Source: Planctomycetota bacterium
GTDB taxonomy: Bacteria > Planctomycetota > UBA1135
Direction of reading: 5' to 3'
Length of the DNA stretch: 64,000 bases
Assembly: GCA_008501825.1 (NCBI GenBank)
Contig: QQUA01000023.1
Coordinates: forward strand, 1 to 64,000
The notes under the pieces are model-generated. The model saw only the letters and a list, made by a program, of their open reading frames with translations, did not search any database and was not told the DNA's origin. This document shows, in pieces, positions 17,984 through 24,881 of the stretch; the first letter of the stretch is position 1, and the number at the start of each line of letters is the position of its first letter. The translations under genes and the position numbers were made by a program.

Positions 17984-18532
17984 CTAGGCGGTGTAGTTCA
18001 GCCGGGAACCGGGCAAGGACCATTGGCCCTTTTCTTGGCGGAACACTTGGGATCGGTCCACCACGATTTGGCCGTCGTCCCCCAAAGTGATCTTGTAGCG
18101 CTCCAACGGCCGGGGGGCGGGGCCCTCGACGTTGACGCCGGTCATGACGAAGCCGCTGCCGTGGCAGGGGCACTTGAACTTCAACTCGGAGGGCAACCAG
18201 TTCGGGGTACAACCCAAGTGGGTGCAGACCGTGCTCAAGGCATAGAAGCCGTCCTTGTCCCGGACCAGCCAGGTGCCCTGCGACTGCTTGAAACGCTCGT
18301 CGACGACGTCGAGGGCATAGTCACTGGGATAGCCGGCACGAAACACCGGGTTCGGCTCGTAGAGCACGTTCGGAAAAAGGAATCGCACCATGGCCCCAAT
18401 GGTGCCCAGCGTAGCCCCGGTAAAGGCCAGCCAGGCTAAGCCCAAAACGGACAGAAAGCCTCGTCTCGTAGGGTTGTAGGGCTGAAGGGGCTCCTCGTGG
18501 GGTTGCCTCTGCGGATCGCTTTTTTGGGCCAT
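17984..18532 (-). CDS. Rieske [2Fe-2S] protein of the quinol oxidoreductase
   Basis: 182 residues. Both cluster-binding boxes are intact: C103-T-H105-L-G-C108 and C121-P-C123-H124-G-S-G, including the two disulfide cysteines (C108, C123). The N-terminus has a twin-arginine signature (PTRRGFL, residues 21-27) followed by a hydrophobic segment to about residue 53, so it is predicted to be a Tat-exported protein anchored by its uncleaved helix. It accepts electrons from quinol at the cytochrome b Qo site and delivers them to the c-type cytochrome. It is transcribed just ahead of cytochrome b, the normal order for bc complexes. Length is typical of b6f-type Rieske proteins. Confidence 0.95.
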   Translation of the reverse strand: MAQKSDPQRQPHEEPLQPYNPTRRGFLSVLGLAWLAFTGATLGTIGAMVRFLFPNVLYEPNPVFRAGYPSDYALDVVDERFKQSQGTWLVRDKDGFYALSTVCTHLGCTPNWLPSELKFKCPCHGSGFVMTGVNVEGPAPRPLERYKITLGDDGQIVVDRSQVFRQEKGQWSLPGSRLNYTA

Positions 18533-18682
18533 GACGGCTCTAGACCTCGTCGGTGCCTGCAGCTTTTCGGATCAAGCCGGTGTCACCCCAGAATTTCCGG
18601 GGGAACAAGTTTAAATTCGCGGTGAACAGGGTCAAGCGAACGGAGGCCTTCCTCCGCCGCGAAATCCGGTCCGCCGAAAGCC

Positions 18683-19750
18683 TCATTGAACCGGCCATCC
18701 CTTTTCCTGATCGCGCAGCCAGGCCAGGGCACTGGAACGCACTTGGGGATGGATTTCTGGCCAATCGGCCAAGGTTTGCACGGATGGGCGAGCTTCATCC
18801 CAGCGCAAACTCCGCAAAGCCAGAAGAGCGTACAAAATATAAGACTCGGTGTTTTCGACGTTGCGATAGCCGACGTAGCTTTCCGGGTCCAACATCGCGG
18901 TCAAAATTTCCGCTCCGGAAGGGTCGTCCAGCCTGGCCAAAGACAAGGCGGCATTGCGGCGGACTTCCAAAGATTCGTCATCCAACACCCCTTGCAAGGC
19001 CTCGGGAACTCCCTCTCCCGAGATCAAGCCGAGGGCATGAGCACTGCTCATTCGGACTCCGCTGTCGGCGTCTTGCAGCAATTCGGTCAACAAAGGAATG
19101 GCCTTGGGGTCTCCCAACTCTCCTAGGCCCAAGACTCCATTGGTCAAAGGATTCAAAAATTCAACTTCCACCACGCCCAACTTTTCCAACGGAGTGCTGG
19201 CCGGGACTTCAGGCCCCATTGCCTGGCCTTGTCGAACCAGGGATTCCAGACACTCGAAGGCCCGTTCGCCCTTCACCACCGCCAAGGTCCGAGCCAAGGC
19301 CACCCGAGCCATGATTTGATCTTCCTCGGTCTTGTCGAACAGATCCGCCACCCGACTCGGGAAATCTTCGGACAATTCGTCCAGCCGACCTTCCCGTTCA
19401 TAATTTCGGATGGTGGTCGCCAATTCGAAGAAAGCCTGTTGGCGGGCGTTGTATCCCCCCCGCACGATTTCGTTCAAATAATCTTCCGGCGAAGGCGGCG
19501 CTCCCAACATCCACTGAAAAAACAAATAAAGGGCCAGGGCAGCCACAACCAATCCCATCGGCACCAACACCAACGGCCCGATCCAGGAATCCGAAGTCGG
19601 ACGGTCGCCGTCTTCGCCAGCTTGTCCGGATTGTTGCCCGATTTGCCCGGAGCGTTCGAGCTCAAAGCTTTCCCCGGACTGTTCCGCCGGCGCCGGCTTC
19701 TGGGAATCGTCCGCGCTTCGATCCGATTGATTTTCTGATGCCTGTTGCAA
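18683..19750 (-). CDS. Single-pass membrane protein with HEAT repeats
   Basis: About 355 residues from TTG 19750, which has GAGG eight bases upstream; the frame continues to 20230 but that portion lies entirely over another gene in a different frame and is Arg/Gly-rich shadow sequence. The protein has a soluble, Gln/Ser-rich N-terminus of ~58 residues, one transmembrane helix (WIGPLVLVPMGLVVAALALYLFFQWML) and then a helical domain with at least four HEAT-like repeats (for example DPKAIPLLTELLQDADSGVRMSSAHALGL and VPEALQGVLDDESLEVRRNAALSLARL). HEAT repeats are protein-protein scaffolds. Its place between the transporter and the Rieske gene suggests it helps to assemble or regulate the complex, but that is inference; a 150-base gap separates it from the Rieske gene. 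Confidence 0.75.
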   Translation of the reverse strand: MQQASENQSDRSADDSQKPAPAEQSGESFELERSGQIGQQSGQAGEDGDRPTSDSWIGPLVLVPMGLVVAALALYLFFQWMLGAPPSPEDYLNEIVRGGYNARQQAFFELATTIRNYEREGRLDELSEDFPSRVADLFDKTEEDQIMARVALARTLAVVKGERAFECLESLVRQGQAMGPEVPASTPLEKLGVVEVEFLNPLTNGVLGLGELGDPKAIPLLTELLQDADSGVRMSSAHALGLISGEGVPEALQGVLDDESLEVRRNAALSLARLDDPSGAEILTAMLDPESYVGYRNVENTESYILYALLALRSLRWDEARPSVQTLADWPEIHPQVRSSALAWLRDQEKGWPVQ

Positions 19751-19848
19751 GGGTGGGTCCTCGACTTTTGGACCGGATAGCTTAGTTCGGCGAGGCGTCC
19801 ATTTCCGGCAAAGGCCTGCGCTTTTCCGCCTGCCGCCGCCGGAATCGC

Positions 19849-20466
19849 TTAAACGGTCAAACCGGCCATGGCCTCGGCCGAGCGTTGCAGGTGCTTGCGA
19901 GCCACCGGAATCTCTTCCAGGGCTTCGGCCAGATGGCCGTCGGTGGCCAGGCTCCAAGCTCTTGAAAGCAAACGCTCGCCGGTAGCGAATCCGTCCCAAA
20001 CCTTGGCGTATTGGGCAAAGCCGACCAGGGAGGCCAGTTCTTCGTGGCGGGATCCGAGATCGAAGCAATCTCCGGTGAACAGGGCGTCCAAGCGTTGCCG
20101 GAAATCCTCGCTGGCCAGGGTCGCCCGCTCTTCTTCCAGCCGGCCGACCTCGTCGTAAATGGCCGCCATTTTGTTGCGGAAAAAGTCCAAGCCGGTGTGG
20201 GCGCTGGCATTGGCTTGGTTGCCGTTCCACTGACTGCGTTTGGCCTGCCTAGCCAGAATTCCACCGGCCGCGATCAGGAACAAGCCAACCCCAAAGGCGG
20301 CCACGGAGCCACTTTCCTGCCCCCCTTCCCGGGTTTCGGTGCCAGCCTGCTCGCCCTCTCCTTCGAGGATCTCCGCTTGCCGAAATCCGGCGGCTCCCAC
20401 CGTGCCCAGGCAAAAGCCACAGACCAGTAGGGCATTGGCCAGGATTTTCTGAAGGCCTACTTCCAT
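19849..20466 (-). CDS. Small two-helix membrane protein of unknown function
   Basis: 205 residues, ATG 20466 with AGGAG eight bases upstream. There are two hydrophobic segments: an N-terminal one (residues ~9-28, possibly a signal peptide) and a second at ~53-70 (SVAAFGVGLFLIAAGGIL). Between them is a short Glu/Gly-rich loop, and the ~135-residue C-terminal part is helical and probably cytosolic (MAAIYDEVGRLEEERATLASEDFRQRLDALF). I recognise no family. It lies between an OPT transporter and the HEAT-repeat protein with spacings of 21 and about 98 bases, on the same strand, so it is probably part of the same transcript. The conserved-looking helical tail could bind the HEAT protein; this is speculation. 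Confidence 0.7.
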   Translation of the reverse strand: MEVGLQKILANALLVCGFCLGTVGAAGFRQAEILEGEGEQAGTETREGGQESGSVAAFGVGLFLIAAGGILARQAKRSQWNGNQANASAHTGLDFFRNKMAAIYDEVGRLEEERATLASEDFRQRLDALFTGDCFDLGSRHEELASLVGFAQYAKVWDGFATGERLLSRAWSLATDGHLAEALEEIPVARKHLQRSAEAMAGLTV

Positions 20467-20487
20467 TTTTCTTGGCTCCTCGAACTC

Positions 20488-22359
20488 CTAAACGGCAACC
20501 ACCACCATGACTACGGCGTTGATGACCCCCACCAGGGCGTCCCCCACGATCAGGCCAGCCGCCACTGGAACGCCTTTGTCCTCGGCCCATCGGGCCCCTC
20601 GCCAGCGGGTCAGCAGGATGTTCAAAATCCCGCCCATGCCGAACACAATCATGTATTCGAACGGCAGGTACATCGACAGGCCCACCATCACTCCCAAGCC
20701 GGGAGAGACCAAAACCGAAAGCACCAAGCTGAGGATGGCGCCGGTCAGGTATTTACCCAACGGAACCTTGCCGTCCTGGACGATTTCAATCGCCGCCTTC
20801 AAGGCGCCGGCTTGGGGCGCTTTCAGTTGCGGGGTTCCGTCTGGCAGTTGCTTGGCCGTGCCGCCGGCGGCTTCGAAGGCCTCCACTGCCGCCGGACCTT
20901 GCTCTTGCGCCCGTTGGTACAGGATCTCCGCCTGATCCGGGCCGAATCCATAGGCTTGCCACAGCAGGATTACGGTCAGCACCGAAACCGGCGGGCCGAC
21001 CCAACAAGTCAAGATCTGGGCGATCTGCTGCTTCACCGGCAGGCTTCCCACCAAATAACCGGTCTTCAAATCCGCCATCATGTCGGCACACATGCTGGTG
21101 GCGACGCAAATCGCCGCCCCGACGGTGACCGCAGGCACGATGTATTCCTTTGACGTGCCCATGATGGCCATCATGATGGCGATGGCGATCAAGGCCAGAC
21201 CGGAAAGAGGCGACCAGTCGGTTCGGCCGGTGGTTTGGGCCACCACCAAGCCGGCCAACCAGAGCCAGGCGCCGCCGGCCAGGGTGACAATCAAAGCGGT
21301 GAGATAACTGACGTTTTCGCCGCCGGAAATTTTGGTCGCGAAAAACATCAGCAGCAAGCCGAAGGCCAAACCGCCGTTGAGGACCTTGATGTCGACTTCC
21401 TCCCGGCGGCCACCGGCTCCTGCTGGAGTCCGCAAACTGGCAAAGGCCGCTTTCAAGGCAGGAAGAGCCACCAAAATGCCGGCGATGGCGCCGCCGAGGA
21501 TCATGCCGATCCCGACGTGGCGAGAAGTGAAGTGGGCGAAATCGTGGAGGAAGTCCTCCGCCCGCTTGTAGGCCTCCTCGCCGGTTTCGAAAAAGGAGAA
21601 GTCGGCATAAGCCATGGGTACCCAGCCAAGTCCGATGGCGATTGGCACCAGAATCCAATAATTCAGGATGGTGCCGTAAAGCACCGCCAAGCCGTGGCGG
21701 CCGGCCAAATAACCGGCTCCGAGACTTAGCAAACTGATCGCCACCAAGGCGGTGAAGCCCGGAGGCAGATGCAGGGTTTCGCCCAAGTTGACCGATTCCG
21801 GCCAAAACGAGGTGCCCTTCGGGTCCCATTTCTTGGTGAGAGCGGAAACGATGGCCGACAGGATCACCCCGCCGATCAAGAGCCTGGATTTCTCCACCCC
21901 GGCACCGGGGGATTTGAGGATGGCGGCCACCGCCACGCCTTCGGGAAACCGCAGCCGCTCGAATTCAATGATCTGTTTGCGCAGTGGAATGATCATCACC
22001 ACGCCAAGCATGGAGCCGGCGGTAGCCGCCAGAACCAAAGCTGGATAATCGATGTCTTCCTGCATTCCGAGCAGGAACAAGACCGGAACCGTGAAGATAA
22101 TCCCTGCGTTGACGGTATTCACCGAAGAGGCCACGGTCTGGAAGATGTTGACTTCCAGAATGGAACCCTTCCGTAATACGCCGCGGAGAAAGCCGAAACC
22201 CAAAACGGCGGCCACCGCCGACCCGACGATGGTGAAGCCGATTTGAAGGCCGGCGTAACAGATTCCCATATTGAGAATCAGGCCCATCACCACCCCTCCC
22301 AGCACGCTGGCGGGGGTGAGTTCGCGGTAAGGTTTGGGAGGCGCGTCCACCTTTTGCAT
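20488..22359 (-). CDS. OPT family (oligopeptide/metal-chelate) transporter
   Basis: 623 residues with about 14-16 predicted membrane helices. The start (PPKPYRELTPASVLGGVVMGLILNMGICYAGLQIGFTI) and the following segments (SSVNTVNAGIIFTVPVLFLLG; LRFPEGVAVAAILK) match the bacterial OPT transporter family, which takes up small peptides or iron/copper chelates with protons. The segment TSMCADMMADLKTGYLVGSLPVKQQ is also typical. It is the first gene of the minus-strand cluster leading to the cytochrome complex. A link through metal or peptide supply for haem/copper protein assembly is possible, but the substrate cannot be read from the sequence. ATG 22359 follows GGAGCCAAGG. Confidence 0.93.
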   Translation of the reverse strand: MQKVDAPPKPYRELTPASVLGGVVMGLILNMGICYAGLQIGFTIVGSAVAAVLGFGFLRGVLRKGSILEVNIFQTVASSVNTVNAGIIFTVPVLFLLGMQEDIDYPALVLAATAGSMLGVVMIIPLRKQIIEFERLRFPEGVAVAAILKSPGAGVEKSRLLIGGVILSAIVSALTKKWDPKGTSFWPESVNLGETLHLPPGFTALVAISLLSLGAGYLAGRHGLAVLYGTILNYWILVPIAIGLGWVPMAYADFSFFETGEEAYKRAEDFLHDFAHFTSRHVGIGMILGGAIAGILVALPALKAAFASLRTPAGAGGRREEVDIKVLNGGLAFGLLLMFFATKISGGENVSYLTALIVTLAGGAWLWLAGLVVAQTTGRTDWSPLSGLALIAIAIMMAIMGTSKEYIVPAVTVGAAICVATSMCADMMADLKTGYLVGSLPVKQQIAQILTCWVGPPVSVLTVILLWQAYGFGPDQAEILYQRAQEQGPAAVEAFEAAGGTAKQLPDGTPQLKAPQAGALKAAIEIVQDGKVPLGKYLTGAILSLVLSVLVSPGLGVMVGLSMYLPFEYMIVFGMGGILNILLTRWRGARWAEDKGVPVAAGLIVGDALVGVINAVVMVVVAV

Positions 22360-22606
22360 CCTTGGCTCCGGCCTGGCGTTCCGGCCGTGCCAATCAACAT
22401 AGCGCCGCGGCCTACGCCGCTTTCTCGAGTTTTGCTACCGGCGGATATGGCATGTGACTCCTCGTGCGGAATCTAGGCCGCCTTTGGGCCTCGCTTTGCC
22501 GGAGTCGGGGCGTCGGCCGAGATAGCCAAGCTTTTGACCAGGCTCGGCGAGGGTGAGTAAGCTCCTTGGATGGCCTGGAGATAGGTCGCACCAGCGAGGT
22601 TCTGAA

Positions 22607-23365
22607 ATGACTGAAACCGATGCCAAGCCCGAGATGGTCGAAGTTAGCCCGGAGAACGTGGAGGAGGTGGGCATCCACTGTGTCGGCAATCGAAAGCACC
22701 CCGGCTGGCAGGCGAAGGTCGACTGGTACCGGCGCGAATACAAGCGGGGCGTCCGCATGCGCCTTCTTCTTTCCGGGTCGAAAAGGAAGTCCATCGGATT
22801 CCTGGAATTTGCCCCGGGAGAGACGGCGTGGAAAGGGGTGGAGGCTCCGGGATGGCTGGTCGTCCACTGCCTATGGATCAAAGAGGCGGGCCGCGGTTAT
22901 GGCAGCCGCTTGCTTCAATCCCTTTTCGACCAAGCCCGCCGCAGCGGCAAGCACGGGGTCGTGGCGGTGGCGAGTTCCGGCACCTGGTGTGCCGGAGACG
23001 GGATTTTCAAAAAGTGTGGCTTCAAGCCCATAGAGGAATGCGGGGAGTTCCAACTTCTCGTCCGGGCGGTCTCCCGGTCGGCGCCGGTACCGGCTTTCGC
23101 CGAAGCCCGGTCTGCTTCAACGAGCAAGAGCTTGCTGTTCCGGCACTCCGGGCAATGCCCCTACGTCGCGAAGGCGGCGATCGAGTTGACGGCGGAGGCC
23201 GAGGAGCAGGGCGTAGATCTCCGCACCCAAGAAATCCGGACGGCGAAGGAAGCACGCAAGTCGCCAACCCCCTACGGCGTGACCTCCCTTAGCCAAGGTG
23301 CCCGGGTCCTGAGCGATCATGCGATCAGCCGAACGCGATTTCGGAACATTCTGCGGGACTTGTAG
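22607..23365 (+). CDS. GNAT acetyltransferase with C-terminal YoaP-like domain
   Basis: 252 residues from ATG 22607 (GAGG seven bases upstream). The N-terminal ~145 residues are a GNAT fold with the acetyl-CoA loop region LWIKEAGRGYGSRLLQSLFDQAR, where G-x-G-Y-G-S supplies the R/Q-x-x-G-x-G/A type phosphate loop. The C-terminal ~90 residues contain a thioredoxin-like stretch with CPYVAKAAIEL, characteristic of the YoaP domain found behind GNAT domains in Bacillus YoaP and relatives. Substrate unknown. It is transcribed away from the OPT gene and ahead of the three-gene KGGxGR cassette, 100 bases from its first gene; it may be independent of it. Confidence 0.85.
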   Translation: MTETDAKPEMVEVSPENVEEVGIHCVGNRKHPGWQAKVDWYRREYKRGVRMRLLLSGSKRKSIGFLEFAPGETAWKGVEAPGWLVVHCLWIKEAGRGYGSRLLQSLFDQARRSGKHGVVAVASSGTWCAGDGIFKKCGFKPIEECGEFQLLVRAVSRSAPVPAFAEARSASTSKSLLFRHSGQCPYVAKAAIELTAEAEEQGVDLRTQEIRTAKEARKSPTPYGVTSLSQGARVLSDHAISRTRFRNILRDL

Positions 23366-23466
23366 AGGCGGGCCTTCCTTGGCGAGTATGCTCTTCTTCG
23401 AACGCCGTCCGTTGGCGGATTCTTCCGCAAACCCCGTTTCAAAAACTAGGAAATCCAATTCTTCTC

Positions 23467-24303
23467 ATGTCCCCTACTCCTCTGCATCAACGGGCCGAAG
23501 CCACCCGCAACCGGCTATCGGAAAGAGCTAAGAAAGCTTCACAAGCCCACCCGGAGCTTGCAGAACAGCTCGAAGCCCGCATTCCTTCGAAAGCTCGGGT
23601 TTCGGTCAACATGAAGCCCTCTGCCCTGGAACGATTCTTGGACGGTGAACCGCGCCTAAATGCCTTTGAATGGGCGGAACAGGAATCAAGACGGTCCGGT
23701 AGGTCCGTAAGCGAAAATCTCCGACAAAAGCTGGGTCCATGGTTCCATAAACGGTTGGAGTTCGAGCAAAAGGCCGGTGACGGTCGCCACTTTCACTACG
23801 GAGCCTTAAATCTAGGCGGCATGGGAGCTCCCCAATATGGGCGCTATTGCGTCGTCGATGCTCGAAACCCGGAATCCACTCAACCGGACCCGGTTTGGAT
23901 TGGAAAGGATTCTCTGGCAGAAAACTGGTTTCGCGAGCCATTCCGTAAGCCAGGAATCGAGTTGATTTGGGAAAAGCTCCAAGCATGGTTGGCTCCCTGG
24001 GATCAGTCCGCCAACCTTGCTTTACTCAAGCTCAGCTCGGAAGAGCTTCCCTCCGACAAACCCCTGGAATGGCAAATTTGCAGAAACGAGGATTACATCG
24101 AGGCTCTTTCTCTCGAGCCGATAACCCTCGACTGTATCGAGGAAATCCGCTCCGAAACCGATGACGAGCTTCAGGCTCGAGCCCTCAACGCCGAATTAGA
24201 TGAAGCCGGCATGGCCGAAAAAATCGACCTCGAACGACATGAGCAGATTCGTTCCAAAGCGGCGACTCTGGGCATAGAATGGCTTCCGGTGAACTCATGT
24301 TGA
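23467..24303 (+). CDS. Unknown protein, first gene of the KGGxGR-ATPase cassette
   Basis: 278 residues, no signal peptide and no transmembrane segment, so probably cytosolic. The N-terminal ~45 residues are Ala/Glu/Arg-rich and helical; the middle has several Trp/Phe/Tyr clusters (AFEWAEQESRR, PWFHKRLEFEQ, GRHFHYGALNLGGMGAPQYGRYCVVD); the C-terminus is acidic and helical. I recognise no catalytic motif and no known family. Its last codons overlap the start of the next gene (ATGTTGA), so the two are translationally coupled, and the third gene follows within three bases of the second. The constant linkage suggests the product works with the ATPase/TPR protein, for example as a sensor or effector. 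Function not assignable from sequence. Confidence 0.75.
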   Translation: MSPTPLHQRAEATRNRLSERAKKASQAHPELAEQLEARIPSKARVSVNMKPSALERFLDGEPRLNAFEWAEQESRRSGRSVSENLRQKLGPWFHKRLEFEQKAGDGRHFHYGALNLGGMGAPQYGRYCVVDARNPESTQPDPVWIGKDSLAENWFREPFRKPGIELIWEKLQAWLAPWDQSANLALLKLSSEELPSDKPLEWQICRNEDYIEALSLEPITLDCIEEIRSETDDELQARALNAELDEAGMAEKIDLERHEQIRSKAATLGIEWLPVNSC

Positions 24304-24878
24304 AACTCGTGGCCGCCGCACCCGATGGCTGGGGCATCGCCCTGGAAGGTGAATCTTATTGGCTGATTCGGCCTCCTTTTCGGCAGCGAGACCGGAGTCA
24401 AGTGACTTCCGCCCAAGTGGAACGGGCCTTGGTGGAAGAAGATTTCGTCCTTGAGGAAGAGCCTCTCCCTTTTGCCGGCTGGGGCGAGCTGAGCCGACAC
24501 CTTCAGGCTTTGGTCATAAGTCAGGCCTCCAAGGAAGAAAGGGCAGCCGCTCAAGATGCCGCCCGTCGGATTCTGAAACGGGCGACCGCCGAGCAAGCTC
24601 GGCGGCACTTAGACCAAATCCAAGGTCGACTGGATAAAGGCCACACCCGAGGAGTAGAGTCGGTTTTGATCGCTCTTCTTGGTGCGGAGGCCGTAAGCCA
24701 TGAAGCTGAGTTGGTCACGGAGATCCAGCGGCTGTTGACCGAAGTAAAGGCAAAGAGACCTCGCCTTCACACTTCTCAAGCTCCTCAACTTGCTTGGAAG
24801 GTGAAAAACGAAACAGCCATGGCAGAACAGACGGAGGCCATTCGGCAACGTGGCAGCTTGCTACCTCCGGCGGCTTGA
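24297..24878 (+). CDS. Unknown helical protein, second gene of the KGGxGR-ATPase cassette
   Basis: 193 residues from ATG 24297, which overlaps the preceding stop codon (ATGTTGA); an in-frame ATG at 24279 would add six residues. The N-terminal ~70 residues look beta-rich with WxxxLEGESYWLIRPPF, and the remainder is strongly helical (VISQASKEERAAAQDAARRILKRATAEQARRHLDQIQGRL), with a possible coiled coil to about 170. No signal peptide, membrane helix or recognised domain. It ends three bases before the TTG start of the P-loop/TPR gene. The tight packing argues for a single functional unit, probably a complex; the helical part could be the interface for TPR repeats. Family unknown. Confidence 0.72.
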   Translation: MLKLVAAAPDGWGIALEGESYWLIRPPFRQRDRSQVTSAQVERALVEEDFVLEEEPLPFAGWGELSRHLQALVISQASKEERAAAQDAARRILKRATAEQARRHLDQIQGRLDKGHTRGVESVLIALLGAEAVSHEAELVTEIQRLLTEVKAKRPRLHTSQAPQLAWKVKNETAMAEQTEAIRQRGSLLPPAA

Positions 24879-24881
24879 GCC

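Noticed and set aside
18540..18764. 74-codon minus-strand frame between the Rieske and HEAT genes
   Set aside because: Partly overlaps the HEAT gene end, no ribosome-binding site, Arg/Ser-rich composition; not supported as a gene.
19751..20230. Upstream extension of the HEAT-repeat gene
   Set aside because: This part overlaps the 205-residue membrane protein in another frame and reads as Arg/Gly/Pro shadow sequence; TTG 19750 with GAGG upstream is the better start.
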